Position numbers and translations under genes: made by a program. The notes beneath the pieces were generated by a model. The model saw nothing but the letters and a program-made list of their open reading frames with translations, was not told the origin of the DNA and did not search any database. A DNA stretch of 50,099 nt from an uncultured Candidatus Melainabacteria bacterium (GTDB taxonomy: Bacteria; Cyanobacteriota; Vampirovibrionia; Gastranaerophilales; Gastranaerophilaceae), in NCBI GenBank assembly GCA_949741915.1, contig CATJOM010000054.1, positions 1 to 50,099 of the forward strand, given 5' to 3'. Positions 8,982-17,905 of the stretch are shown here, one piece after another (the first letter of the stretch is position 1; every line of letters begins with the position of its first letter).

Positions 8982-10016
8982 CTATTTCAAATTCTCCTTA
9001 TAAAATTTTTCAATCTTATCGAAAGGAATTTTTTCTAAATTATTATATAAGTCAACATGGTTTGCACCCTTAATTATCAACAATTCTTTGTTCTTGCCTT
9101 TTAGTTTTTTGTATGCATCTTCTGAAAAATACCTGCTATGCGCATTTTCACCATGGAGCATAAGTACTGCATTTTGAATTTCGCCGCTGTATTCAAGTAT
9201 CGGCATATTCATAAACGATAATGAAGATGTCATATTCCAGGCTCCGTTAGAGTTTATAGAGCGTTTATGAAAGCCGCGCTCTGTTTTGTAATATCCAAAG
9301 TAATCCTTTACAAACTGCGGCTCATTTCCTGTAAGTTTCTCAGGCAAGCCTGAGCCTGGTGTATACACACCGTTCTTAAAATCTTCCGTCCTTTGCTTAT
9401 TCAAAACCTTCTTTTGTTCATAGCGTGCCTTTTCATCCATAGAATCAAAATAACCGTTTGTATTTACTCTGCTCATATCATACATAGTTGATGTGACAGT
9501 AGCCTTAATTCTTGTATCCATACTGGCAGCATTTAGTGCAAATCCTCCAAAGCCGCATATGCCAAGGATTCCAATTTGTTCGGGATTAATATTATCCTGA
9601 TTGCTTAAAAAATCAACAGCCGCAGAAAAGTCCTCAGTATTAATATCCGGTGATGCAACATGTCTTGGTTCCCCGCCGCTCTCACCTGTATATGAAGGGT
9701 CAAAAGCCAGGGTTGTAAAGCCTCTTTCTGCAAGTGTTTGCGCATATAAACCGGATGCCTGTTCCTTTACTGCTCCAAAGGGCCCGCTAACTGCTATAGC
9801 TGGTAATCTTCCCTTGCTGTCTTTTGGCGTATATAAATCTCCGACAAGTGTAATCCCATACCTGTTTTTAAAACTCACCTTTTTAATATTAACTTTTTCG
9901 CTTTTTTTAAAGGTTTTGTCCCAATTGTTGTCTGAAATGTTCTGCTGTGCAAATCTCATAGATGCGCCTCCTGAAATTAAAATAAATACCATGCAAATTA
10001 ATAACCAAATTTTCAT
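8982..10016 (-). CDS. secreted alpha/beta hydrolase, dienelactone-hydrolase type
   Basis: A 344-residue hydrolase with an N-terminal hydrophobic signal (WLLICMVFILISGGAS), probably exported or membrane-anchored. The fold signature is YGITLVGDLYTP, PAIAVSGPFG and RGFTTLAFDPSYTGESGG. The nucleophile elbow reads GICGFGG: Cys replaces the usual Ser, as in dienelactone hydrolase and YcjY-like proteins. The His is probably in GANHVDLY and the acid in the HGENAHSRYFSEDA region. It is the last gene of a three-gene minus operon (hydrolase, acetyltransferase, this gene), 12 bases after the acetyltransferase, facing a divergent LysR gene. Substrate unknown. Confidence 0.85.
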   Translation of the reverse strand: MKIWLLICMVFILISGGASMRFAQQNISDNNWDKTFKKSEKVNIKKVSFKNRYGITLVGDLYTPKDSKGRLPAIAVSGPFGAVKEQASGLYAQTLAERGFTTLAFDPSYTGESGGEPRHVASPDINTEDFSAAVDFLSNQDNINPEQIGILGICGFGGFALNAASMDTRIKATVTSTMYDMSRVNTNGYFDSMDEKARYEQKKVLNKQRTEDFKNGVYTPGSGLPEKLTGNEPQFVKDYFGYYKTERGFHKRSINSNGAWNMTSSLSFMNMPILEYSGEIQNAVLMLHGENAHSRYFSEDAYKKLKGKNKELLIIKGANHVDLYNNLEKIPFDKIEKFYKENLK

Positions 10017-10028
10017 AATCTTGCATCC

Positions 10029-10601
10029 TTATTCCTTAATTTTCTTTATTACCCTGCAGGGATTGCCAACAGCAATTGAATTTGCAGGAATATTTTTTGT
10101 TACTACACTGCCTGCACCTATAATTGCTCCATCCCCTATAGTAACGCCGGGAAGTATTGTTGAATCTGCACCTATCCAGACATTTTTCCCTAGTTTTACT
10201 GCTTTGGCATACAATGAAGCCCTGTTCTTTGGGTTAATGTCATGATTAAGTGTTGCAATTGTCACATTATGTCCTATCAGGCACCCATCTCCGATTGTAA
10301 TTCCGCCCTGGTCCTGAAATTTGCAGCAGGCATTAATAAAAACATTTTTGCCAATTTTGATATTCTTTCCGCAATCAGTGTAAAACGGAGGAAATAAACG
10401 AAAGCTTTTATCTATATCTTTGCCTGTCAATTTTGAAAATATACCAATAATTTCATCTGGCGTATGATATTTATTGTTTAATTCCACTGTGATTTTAAGC
10501 GCCTCCTGACTTAGTTTGTGGAACATTTCAAAAACCTTGGAACCAGCTTCAATTCTGTTATTGTTTTTCATAAAATCTAAAAATTTATCAATTTTCATCA
10601 T
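10029..10601 (-). CDS. hexapeptide O-acetyltransferase (NodL/Maa-like)
   Basis: A 190-residue left-handed beta-helix acetyltransferase. The middle and C-terminal parts carry hexapeptide repeats (IKIGKNVFIN, ITIGDGCLIG, VKLGKNVWIGADSTILPGVTIGDGAIIG), the catalytic His in ATLNHDINP and the terminal AVGNPCRVI signature. The N-terminal ~60 residues differ from the Maa type (DKFLDFMKNNNRIEAGSKVF). ATGATG begins directly after the TAA of the upstream hydrolase, so translation is coupled. Acetyltransferase plus two esterase-like hydrolases in one operon hints at acylation/deacylation of one compound, but that is inference. Confidence 0.88.
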   Translation of the reverse strand: MMKIDKFLDFMKNNNRIEAGSKVFEMFHKLSQEALKITVELNNKYHTPDEIIGIFSKLTGKDIDKSFRLFPPFYTDCGKNIKIGKNVFINACCKFQDQGGITIGDGCLIGHNVTIATLNHDINPKNRASLYAKAVKLGKNVWIGADSTILPGVTIGDGAIIGAGSVVTKNIPANSIAVGNPCRVIKKIKE

Positions 10602-11480
10602 TTAATATCTATCCTTTGAAAGCATATTTTCTCTAATAATCCTTAGGACAGTCTCTGCATACTCTTTATCTTTCCCATAAAAAATATGAGACGCCTCTGG
10701 TACAACGACAACCTTGTTTTTATCTGGGTTTTTGGTGTAGGAATTTATTTTTTCTATAAAACCTCTTGGGTCATTTTCAGTAAGACTATCTTTTGCGCCG
10801 ATTACAAATGAGCCTCTAATTTTAATATTATTAAGTGAATTAACTTCTCCCTCATTGCTTATAACCGGGCAGTTTTTAAGATTATATGCTTTATAAAAAT
10901 TTAGGGCTGTTTTTGCTGTTATTGGTGAGAAACCTCCAAACAGATATGGAAGAATTTCATCTTCTCTGCCAGCATTAACAAATTCTTTTGCCTTTTTAAT
11001 GCAATCAGATATATTTGGCATAACCTTAAACCAATGCGCCAAATCTACCGGGGCTGAAACTATAAAATAATCCACAAAATCATCAGGTGTATTTCCAAGA
11101 TAGTGAATAATTTTGTTTGAACCAAGTGAATGCCCTGCAAGAATTATATTTTTAAATCCTAAATCTTTTACATATTTTACATAAGACTCTACATCTTCAT
11201 AAACAAAGCTGAAATCATCATTAAAAACACCTGCAATCTTTTGTTTGCCGATAGATAAATCAGAGTAGGTAATGCAGGAAAATGCATCCATTGCATGGCC
11301 AATTATGCAGGTAATATTATTTTTACTTAATAATTGCCCCGTTGTTAATAGTAAATCATTCTGAAAAACGTTGGAGCAAATTCCTGACATTATGATTGCA
11401 GCTGTTTCTTTATTGTTGCTGTTAAATATTGCTCCCTTAAGTTCAAGTCCTCTTTTGGTATGTATTCTGATAATTTCCAT
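10602..11480 (-). CDS. alpha/beta hydrolase, cytoplasmic
   Basis: A 292-residue serine hydrolase. The Ser nucleophile sits in AGHSLGSNK, the acid probably in VIGAKDSLTENDP and the His in VPEASHIFYG, giving a complete triad. The opening RIHTKRGLELKGAIFNS and AAIIMSGICSN resemble predicted esterases/acyltransferases of the DUF1749 type. I chose ATG 11480 because AAGGTG lies six bases upstream; an upstream in-frame ATG at 11540 would add 20 residues without a ribosome site. It is the first gene of the operon facing the LysR gene, whose product may control it. Confidence 0.85.
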   Translation of the reverse strand: MEIIRIHTKRGLELKGAIFNSNNKETAAIIMSGICSNVFQNDLLLTTGQLLSKNNITCIIGHAMDAFSCITYSDLSIGKQKIAGVFNDDFSFVYEDVESYVKYVKDLGFKNIILAGHSLGSNKIIHYLGNTPDDFVDYFIVSAPVDLAHWFKVMPNISDCIKKAKEFVNAGREDEILPYLFGGFSPITAKTALNFYKAYNLKNCPVISNEGEVNSLNNIKIRGSFVIGAKDSLTENDPRGFIEKINSYTKNPDKNKVVVVPEASHIFYGKDKEYAETVLRIIRENMLSKDRY

Positions 11481-11717
11481 TGTTTTCACCTTTTTATCGT
11501 TATTGATGCCAACCAAATTTAAAAACAAAAAACAAGACAATCTTTCTGTTTTTGGTGATTGCGGTGTTTGTTCAAAAGGGCATTCACGTCGAATGATTAT
11601 AATCTTATTTGTTCTGGTTATTTACTGGTATCATTTTAGTGAAATATTTTTTAATTAAAATAGAATCGTAATCTGCATCTTTTTAATTTTACAAAATTTC
11701 TGTGTTCATATATTTAT

Positions 11718-11769
11718 TATTTATCAATATCTAAAAATAGCAAATACTTATATTATATAACGATAAATA
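11718..11769. promoter_or_regulatory. candidate LysR binding region between divergent genes
   Basis: TATTTATC (11718-11725) and GATAAATA (11762-11769) form an 8-bp inverted pair ending immediately upstream of the lysR -35 box. LysR-type regulators commonly bind dyads in the shared region between their own gene and a divergent target operon. Binding is inferred. Confidence 0.3.
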
Positions 11770-11770
11770 C

Positions 11771-11798
11771 TTGACAGGCATAATTAAAAAACTATAAT
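11771..11798 (+). promoter_or_regulatory. consensus sigma-70 promoter of the LysR gene
   Basis: Perfect TTGACA (11771-11776) and perfect TATAAT (11793-11798) are separated by 16 bases. Start of transcription is expected at about 11805-11806, which is the ATG itself, so the mRNA may be leaderless. No Shine-Dalgarno site is present. Confidence 0.8.
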
Positions 11799-11805
11799 AA
11801 TCATT

Positions 11806-12702
11806 ATGGAAATCAGAGTTTTAAAATATTTTCTTGCTGTTGCAAGAGAAGGCTCTATTACGGGTGCGGCAAATTCTTTGCATTTAACTCAGCCAACCCT
11901 TACAAGACAGTTGCAAAGCCTTGAAAAAGAACTCAATAAAAAGCTTTTAATAAGGGGTAAATACAAGGTTACCCTTACAAAAGAAGGCATGCTTCTAAGA
12001 AAAAGGGCTCAGGAAATCGTTGATATGGTTGAAAAAACTGAGGCCGAGTTTCAATCAATATCTGAAACCATAACGGGTGATATCTATATTGGTGGCGGCG
12101 AAACTGATTCGATGAAATATATAGCTGACATTATAAAACAATTGCAGGAAGAATATCCGAAAATAAAGTTTCATATCTATTCTGGAAACGCAGAAGATGT
12201 GACAGAAAAATTAGACAAGGGCCTGCTTGATTTTGGTGTACTAATTCAGCCTATCGATTTATCAAAATATGACAGCCTTTCTTTGCCAAGAAAAGATATC
12301 TGGGGTGTCATTATGAGAAAAGACAGCCCGCTTGCAAAAAATAATGTTATAAAACTTAACGACTTATTAGATGTTCCATTGCTTGCATCCCGCCAGATGT
12401 CTCCTAAATATTCGAAAGAAAGCGGCTTTCTGAGCTGGTTTGGCGATAAATTTGAAACCCTTAATATAGTTGCCACATATAATCTTGTATATAATGCAGC
12501 AGTTATGGTAAAGGCAGGAATAGGTTGCGCTGTCACCCTTGATAAACTTGCAGACACCTCTGTTGACAGCCAGCTTTGTTTTCGTCCATTGAGCCCAAAG
12601 CTTGAATCAGGTCTTGATATTGTTTGGAAAAAAAATCAAGTATTTTCCTCTGCCGCAAAAATATTTTTAGAAAAATTATATGATAGATTTAATAAGAAAT
12701 AG
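11806..12702 (+). CDS. LysR-family transcriptional regulator
   Basis: A 298-residue regulator. Residues 1-60 are the LysR winged helix (LKYFLAVAREGSITGAANSLHLTQPTLTRQLQSLE), followed by the linker helix and a periplasmic-binding-type effector domain (~90-295, ITGDIYIGGGETDSM..., AGIGCAVTLDKLA). The effector is unknown. It is divergent from the hydrolase-acetyltransferase-hydrolase operon, the usual arrangement of a LysR regulator and its target. The consensus promoter places the transcript start at the ATG, suggesting leaderless translation. Confidence 0.93.
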   Translation: MEIRVLKYFLAVAREGSITGAANSLHLTQPTLTRQLQSLEKELNKKLLIRGKYKVTLTKEGMLLRKRAQEIVDMVEKTEAEFQSISETITGDIYIGGGETDSMKYIADIIKQLQEEYPKIKFHIYSGNAEDVTEKLDKGLLDFGVLIQPIDLSKYDSLSLPRKDIWGVIMRKDSPLAKNNVIKLNDLLDVPLLASRQMSPKYSKESGFLSWFGDKFETLNIVATYNLVYNAAVMVKAGIGCAVTLDKLADTSVDSQLCFRPLSPKLESGLDIVWKKNQVFSSAAKIFLEKLYDRFNKK

Positions 12703-12882
12703 AACCGGCCTTTTATTATGATTCAACCGTTTTCAACAAAAGCAAATAAAAGATAATCCGCCAAATAACAAATAGTTTAATTTTAAACGAAATCAGAGTT
12801 TGATTCAAAATAAAAAATACGGAATGAATATAAAATTATTTTAAGATTTCTAAAGAAACATCGGCATCAGAATTTTAAACTA

Positions 12883-12954
12883 AGCGGGGAACGGGGCTCG
12901 AACCCGCGACGTCAACCTTGGGAAGGTTGCATTCTACCACTGAATTACCCCCGC
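12883..12954 (-). tRNA. tRNA-Gly(CCC)
   Basis: The minus strand folds as a tRNA. The acceptor GCGGGGG pairs with TCCCCGC with one G-U. The D arm is ATTC...GAAT, the anticodon stem is CAACC/GGTTG with loop TTCCCAA (anticodon CCC), and the T arm is GCGGG/CCCGT. The discriminator is T and CCA is not encoded. It is the second of two tandem glycine tRNAs. Confidence 0.93.
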
Positions 12955-12989
12955 AGATAGTGTTTTGACCGGAATTTTATACAAAAAAT

Positions 12990-13062
12990 AGCGGACGACG
13001 AGGCTCGAACTCGCAACAGCTTGCTTGGAAGGCAAGTACTCTACCAATTGAGTTACATCCGC
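12990..13062 (-). tRNA. tRNA-Gly(TCC)
   Basis: The minus-strand cloverleaf has acceptor GCGGATG/CGTCCGC, anticodon stem CTTGC/GCAAG with loop CTTCCAA (anticodon TCC), and T-loop TTCGAGC. CCA is not encoded. It lies 35 bases upstream of tRNA-Gly(CCC), probably on the same transcript. Confidence 0.95.
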
Positions 13063-13182
13063 ATACATTACATTTAGTTGTCAAATTGTATTAAGAATAC
13101 ATACAAATATTACACTAAGCAAAGTTTTTTTTCAAGCAGAAACTTATGAGATGCTGCATTGTTACTTTTTTGCGAATATCGT

Positions 13183-14337
13183 TTAATTTCGCATGAATTT
13201 TTTTAAATCCAGCTTTAATATATCCAAAATTTCATCATAATTATCTGTCTTTGCAAATGCACAAGCAAACAACGGATGTTTGTTGTAGTTAATTTTTCTA
13301 AGTTCAAGAAGCGAAGAAAAATGCTCGGCAAAGGCTTCATAGTCAATTCTATTAAACAAAGACTTATCCACATCTTTTGGCACATCGGCAACCACGAAAT
13401 AATATAACTCATCACCCTTAGTATTTAAAATCTTATTCCAATCCGGTTTTATTTGGTTAAAATAATACTCATAGACATTTATCCCAAAGGCATGATAAGC
13501 TAAATCGCACAAGCACCAGCCCGCAAAACGCATAGGGTTTACTTCAATAGGGATGATTTTATTTTCCTTTACCCTTAATTCTATGTGTGCTGGAAAATTA
13601 GATAATTCTGCGGCATCGGAAATTTTTTTGAATAATTCTTCGAATTTATTGAGCCAGGTTTCAATTATCTCCTTTGATGTAAAATAAGCTCTATCTGAAA
13701 CATCGTCTCCCGATGCAAAAGGATGCTTGTATATATTTAAAATTATTGGCTGTCCATTTTTGTCAAAATAAACATCTGCTGCGTATTCTTCGCCTTCTAT
13801 CATCTCTTCAATAATAAAATTTGAGGTGTCAACAACTGCCTTTGGGAAAAACTCTTTAAATTTTTCAACATCTTGGTCAATAGATTTTACAACTTTTCTC
13901 CATCCGTCAGTATTGTTTATAATATACACCCCGAAGCTTAAAAATCCGACAGACGGCTTCAAAACCACGGGAAATCTTAATTTTTCGTAATTGAAATCTT
14001 TTAATTTACCAAATGGAATTTCTTCAAAGAAAAAATCAGGATATATTTTGGAAATCAGTCTTCTGAATTTTGCCTTATCCTTAAATAATTCAATTTTTTC
14101 AGGCATGTCTCCAGTTTTAAGGTTGTTTGCTATCCAGCTGATTGCATTTTCGGAATTACAATAAATAGCTTTTTTGTCTTCTTTAATCCTCTTAATTGTA
14201 GTATTTTCATCTAACAATTTTAAATTTTGGTCAAGTTCAAGGTCTCTAGCGTCAGGATTTAAAAATGTCGGAAAATTATTCTTAACGGCAGTTTCCTGCA
14301 AAAACTCAGAAATATAAGGTTTATCTAGAATAAACAT
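13183..14337 (-). CDS. ATP-grasp ligase-like protein
   Basis: A 384-residue ATP-grasp protein. The ATP-binding segment is recognisable: LRFPVVLKPSVGFLSFGVYII (Lys in the A-loop), NFIIEEMIEGEEYAADVYFD, and the metal-binding HIELRVKENKIIPIEVNPMRFAGW with the E-x-N pair. Family members join a carboxylate to an amine or thiol through an acyl-phosphate. The substrate is unknown; the last ~100 residues are not recognisable. It begins one base after the aminotransferase stop (TAA-G-ATG), so the two are translationally coupled and probably act on one pathway, for example making an amino-acid conjugate or dipeptide. Confidence 0.8.
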   Translation of the reverse strand: MFILDKPYISEFLQETAVKNNFPTFLNPDARDLELDQNLKLLDENTTIKRIKEDKKAIYCNSENAISWIANNLKTGDMPEKIELFKDKAKFRRLISKIYPDFFFEEIPFGKLKDFNYEKLRFPVVLKPSVGFLSFGVYIINNTDGWRKVVKSIDQDVEKFKEFFPKAVVDTSNFIIEEMIEGEEYAADVYFDKNGQPIILNIYKHPFASGDDVSDRAYFTSKEIIETWLNKFEELFKKISDAAELSNFPAHIELRVKENKIIPIEVNPMRFAGWCLCDLAYHAFGINVYEYYFNQIKPDWNKILNTKGDELYYFVVADVPKDVDKSLFNRIDYEAFAEHFSSLLELRKINYNKHPLFACAFAKTDNYDEILDILKLDLKKFMRN

Positions 14338-14338
14338 C

Positions 14339-15514
14339 TTACAGCCCCTTTAAAAGTTCACCAAGCCTTTTGATGCCTTCCTCAATAGTTTCACAGTCAG
14401 CATTTGTATAATTTAATCGCATCGTATTTACATTCTTTTTATTAATATAGAAGGGGTCTCCTGGAACAAATGCTACTTTCTTTTCAAGCGCTTTTGGAAA
14501 TAATTCAAGCGCGCTTATATTTTCTGGCAAGGTTACCCACAAAAACATCCCGCCATCAGGTCTTGTGTATGAAACATTGGATGGAAAGTATTTATCCATT
14601 GAATCAAGCATAGCCTTGGCCTGTTTTTTATATAATTCTCTGATTTTTGCAATGTGTGTATCAAAATTATTATGTTCTAGGTAATCCCAAATCAGATATT
14701 GAGCAAAAACGTTTGTGTGCAGGTCACTTGCTTCTTTTGAAACGGAAATATTTTTTAACAATTCTCTATTCTGACAAATCATATATCCTGTGCGCATTCC
14801 AGGCGTTACTGTCTTTGAAAATGACCCAAGTAAAATACTATTTTTTAGCCTTCCTGCGCCAATGTAGGGTAAATGTTCTCCAGTAAAGCGCAATTCGCCG
14901 TATGGATCATCCTCAATTAATACAATATCTTTGTCTTTTAGAATTTCATAAACCTCTTCCCTGTTTTCCTTTGAATAAGTCAATCCTGTAGGATTTTGAA
15001 ATTCAGGTATTGCATAAATAAGTTTGATATCATTATCTAAGGCCTCTTTTAACTGTTCAATATTTAATCCATTTTCTGTTAATTCAACCATATGAAATTT
15101 TGGCTGATACTGTGAAAATACCTGAATGGCGCCAAGATAGCTGGGTTTTTCTAAGATAATACCATCATTCTTATCAAGTATGGTTTTGCCAGCTAAATCT
15201 AGTGCCTGTTGAGAACCTGTTGATATTAAAACATCTTCATAAGTTAAGTTGAGCCCGAATTTTTTATTATAACGCCTTGCAATATAGTCTCTTAATTCAA
15301 AAATTCCTGGCGTCAAAGAATACTGAAACACGGCACTGCCATAGGTTTTAGTAATTCGTTCCATAGATTTTAATAAATCGTCCTGAGGAAATGAGACAGG
15401 GTTTGGCAATCCGCCTGCAAAAGAGATAATCTCAGGGTCTGCCGCAGTTTTTAGAATGCTTCTTACAAAAGATGGCGGAGTTGATTTAATTCTTTCAGAT
15501 AACAGATTTTCCAT
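14339..15514 (-). CDS. PLP-dependent aminotransferase, class I/II (LysN/MocR-like)
   Basis: A 391-residue fold-type I aminotransferase. Visible are the substrate loop ISFAGGLPNPVSFP, STGSQQALDLAGK, AIPEFQNPTGLTYS (PLP-binding Asn), IEDDPYGELRF and the PLP lysine in LGSFSKTVTPGMRTGYM. It resembles 2-aminoadipate/aromatic aminotransferases of the LysN/KAT II group; the amino acid is not determined. ATG 15514 is chosen because AGAGGA precedes it; an upstream in-frame ATG at 15592 lacks a ribosome site and would add an atypical 26-residue extension. Coupled to the downstream ATP-grasp gene. Confidence 0.92.
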   Translation of the reverse strand: MENLLSERIKSTPPSFVRSILKTAADPEIISFAGGLPNPVSFPQDDLLKSMERITKTYGSAVFQYSLTPGIFELRDYIARRYNKKFGLNLTYEDVLISTGSQQALDLAGKTILDKNDGIILEKPSYLGAIQVFSQYQPKFHMVELTENGLNIEQLKEALDNDIKLIYAIPEFQNPTGLTYSKENREEVYEILKDKDIVLIEDDPYGELRFTGEHLPYIGAGRLKNSILLGSFSKTVTPGMRTGYMICQNRELLKNISVSKEASDLHTNVFAQYLIWDYLEHNNFDTHIAKIRELYKKQAKAMLDSMDKYFPSNVSYTRPDGGMFLWVTLPENISALELFPKALEKKVAFVPGDPFYINKKNVNTMRLNYTNADCETIEEGIKRLGELLKGL

Positions 15515-15634
15515 AATTCTTATTCCTCTCGTTTTGATGTGCTGATGAACTTCAGCATAAAATATTATACTATCAACGCAGGATACAAACAATAGGGTGA
15601 AATTATCGTAAATAAATTGCCAATTTGATAAAAA

Positions 15635-16603
15635 ATGTATAAATTAAATGATATGATGAAAAAATTAGTGTTTTATATTTTAATTGCATTTATTGCTTCA
15701 AAAGTTTTTACATCGGCAGGGTTTGTTGACTTTGCAAATAAAAATAATACTTTAAGAACATTGTTCAATAAAAATAATGATGATAAAGATGGGATTCTGA
15801 CAAATTCATCATTTAAAATTGTGCCAAAAACTGCACTTCATTGTTATGACCTTATAAAGCAGAGTGCATATGACAAGGCAACTTTTTGTTACAAAAACGA
15901 ATTAGTAAAAGATAAAAATAACCCTGAAATTTATTATTATCTTGCATATGCATACCGCGAAAACAGAAATTTTGAGCCTGCAATTTATTATGCCAATTAT
16001 GTGATAAAGAACTGGAAGGACACAGAATATGCAGTTCAGGCTAATAAAATCTATACCGGTGCAAAAAATGATTTGGAACAAAAAGAAAGGCTTGAAACCA
16101 CAGATAAGCCTGATTATTATGATGAGATTAAAAGCCCTACCCATTGGGGCAAAATGCCTATAACGGTTTGGATAGAGCCCGGTCATAATACTGCAAATCT
16201 TTTAAATGCTTTTAGTAATTGGCAAAATGCACTTTATCCTGTTGTAAGTTTTCATACGGTGCAAAAGGAAAAAGAAGCTGATATTGCAGTCATATTTGAT
16301 GACCCCACCAAACATTGTACGGATAAAAATGCAGTAGGTTGCGCTATATGGAGGGCGTACGCTCACAATAATACAGAATTTTATGATGCAAAAATATATC
16401 TGGCGCAATATGATAAGGATGGAACAAGATTTTCTGATACTTATATATACAGCGTTTTATGTCATGAAATAGGTCATGCGATTGGCATTGCAGGCGCACA
16501 TAGTAAAAACAGAAGTGATGTAATGTATGAAAATGAAGGAAAATACAATACTCGCCCCACACAAAGAGATATTAGAACCGTTATGAAAATATATGGAAAA
16601 TAA
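15635..16603 (+). CDS. matrixin-like zinc metalloprotease with TPR-like region
   Basis: A 322-residue predicted exported protease. An N-terminal hydrophobic segment (KLVFYILIAFIASKVF) acts as signal or anchor. Residues ~70-140 look like TPR repeats (YDKATFCYKNEL, PEIYYYLAYAYRENRNFEPAIYYANYV). The C-terminal metzincin domain has HEIGHAIGIAGAHS and the Met-turn SDVMYEN. The third zinc His is two residues later than in the standard HExxHxxGxxH, probably a loop insertion. The start could be any of three close Met codons (15635, 15653, 15656); the latter two place the hydrophobic segment right at the N-terminus. No inhibitor or partner is adjacent. Confidence 0.85.
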   Translation: MYKLNDMMKKLVFYILIAFIASKVFTSAGFVDFANKNNTLRTLFNKNNDDKDGILTNSSFKIVPKTALHCYDLIKQSAYDKATFCYKNELVKDKNNPEIYYYLAYAYRENRNFEPAIYYANYVIKNWKDTEYAVQANKIYTGAKNDLEQKERLETTDKPDYYDEIKSPTHWGKMPITVWIEPGHNTANLLNAFSNWQNALYPVVSFHTVQKEKEADIAVIFDDPTKHCTDKNAVGCAIWRAYAHNNTEFYDAKIYLAQYDKDGTRFSDTYIYSVLCHEIGHAIGIAGAHSKNRSDVMYENEGKYNTRPTQRDIRTVMKIYGK

Positions 16604-16604
16604 A

Positions 16605-17117
16605 TCAATTTGCTTTGTTTGTTTTGTCCTTAAAAATAAATGTCTTAAAAATAACAAAAGACAACACGGCCACAGGCGGAATTACAATAGCTTCCGCAAG
16701 ATATTTATTTAAATGCAGCGTGTCTATTAAAAAGTTTAGGGAATAATTATTCACATAATATGTAAAAATATAGGATAGAAAGAATTTAAAAATTAAACTG
16801 TTGTCTTTGTTTTTAAAGACAATTGAGCCTGTGGTTTTGAAATTCCAAAAAATGCTCAAAATATATGATATTAAAAGTGCATCCGAAGGTTTACAAGAGA
16901 GTGTGACAAATAAGGCATACATTGAATAACCAAACATGGTATTCACAGCCCCCACAAATAAAAATTTTACAAACCTTCTTTCAAGGTGTTGTAAAATTCC
17001 CCAGAATGATTTTGTATAAATCCAGTCAAAAACTTTAAAAAGCATAGAGCGCAAAAAATTTTTTCTCCGCTCTATGCTTCTAAACATTAAATTTGTAGTT
17101 TTTAAACTATCCGACAT
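16605..17117 (-). CDS. GtrA-like membrane protein
   Basis: A ~170-residue protein with four predicted membrane helices and the GtrA family opening [23 protein letters not shown], then [18 protein letters not shown]. GtrA-like proteins are linked to moving lipid-linked sugars across the membrane; the exact role here is unknown. The start is uncertain: ATG 17117 overlaps the rplA stop by 11 bases and suggests coupling, but ATG 17087 and 17045 are possible, and a TTG at 17153 lies inside rplA. It follows rplA where rplJ is normally found, so it probably rides on the ribosomal transcript. Confidence 0.75.
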   Translation of the reverse strand: MSDSLKTTNLMFRSIERRKNFLRSMLFKVFDWIYTKSFWGILQHLERRFVKFLFVGAVNTMFGYSMYALFVTLSCKPSDALLISYILSIFWNFKTTGSIVFKNKDNSLIFKFFLSYIFTYYVNNYSLNFLIDTLHLNKYLAEAIVIPPVAVLSFVIFKTFIFKDKTNKAN

Positions 17118-17832
17118 ATTCCTTAATTTCGCTGGCAAGGTTTTTAGAATCAAGTTTAATTCCAGGACCCATTGTGGTTGTTAAATAAGCAGATTTAATG
17201 TAGGTACCTTTTGCAGCAGATGGTTTTGCCTTAATTACTGCATCTGCAAGGGTTGCAAAGTTCTTAATCAAATCTTCCTTTGTGAATTTGATTTTGCCAA
17301 TAGGAACGTGAATCATACCCTGTTTGTCAGCTCTGAATTCAACTTTACCAGCCTTGGCATCTTTAACAGCTTTGGCTACATCGGTTGTAACAGTTCCTGT
17401 TTTTGGGTTTGGCATTAAACCTTTAGGGCCCAATACACGTCCTAATTTACCTAAGGGCGCCATCATATCAGGTGTTGCAATCAATGTGTCAAACTCAAAC
17501 CAGCCCTTTGATATTTTTTCAATAATATCTTCAGCACCAGCTTCGTCTGCACCAGCTTCTTTCGCAAGAGCTGCCTTGTCTGCCTTTGCAATAACGCAAA
17601 CTCTTACTGTTTTACCAAGACCTGCAGGAAGAACAGTGGTTGATCTTATCTGCTGGTCAGCATGTTTAACATCAATACCAAGTCTCATATGGCATTCAAC
17701 CGTTTCATTAAATTTTGCAGTTTCAGATGAAATCTTTTGAAGCATCTCAATAGCAGTAACTGCTGCTGCAGGTTGTTCAAAGCCTTCAAGCATTTCTTTT
17801 ATTTTTGTTTGTTTTTTTGTTAATTTCGACAT
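17107..17832 (-). CDS. rplA: 50S ribosomal protein L1
   Basis: A 241-residue L1, which binds 23S rRNA at the L1 stalk and usually represses its own operon. Visible are [54 protein letters not shown] and [24 protein letters not shown] precedes ATG 17832. It follows rplK by 73 bases, in the standard rplK-rplA order. Confidence 0.98.
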   Translation of the reverse strand: MSKLTKKQTKIKEMLEGFEQPAAAVTAIEMLQKISSETAKFNETVECHMRLGIDVKHADQQIRSTTVLPAGLGKTVRVCVIAKADKAALAKEAGADEAGAEDIIEKISKGWFEFDTLIATPDMMAPLGKLGRVLGPKGLMPNPKTGTVTTDVAKAVKDAKAGKVEFRADKQGMIHVPIGKIKFTKEDLIKNFATLADAVIKAKPSAAKGTYIKSAYLTTTMGPGIKLDSKNLASEIKEYVG

Positions 17833-17905
17833 TTAATTCTCCTTCCGTGGTGATAACGGCAGCTTTAAAGCCAAATGACTTTTAAATTCTGCCTCCCATC
17901 AATAA

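Noticed and set aside
9601-10245. 214-codon plus-strand ORF
   Set aside because: It runs antisense across the hydrolase and acetyltransferase genes; the product has no family features.
11371-11658. 95-codon plus-strand ORF over the start of the hydrolase
   Set aside because: It lies antisense to the 10602-11480 gene and across the divergent promoter region; no ribosome site.
17118-17153. Longer GtrA start (TTG at 17153)
   Set aside because: It would lie inside the rplA coding sequence and has no ribosome site.
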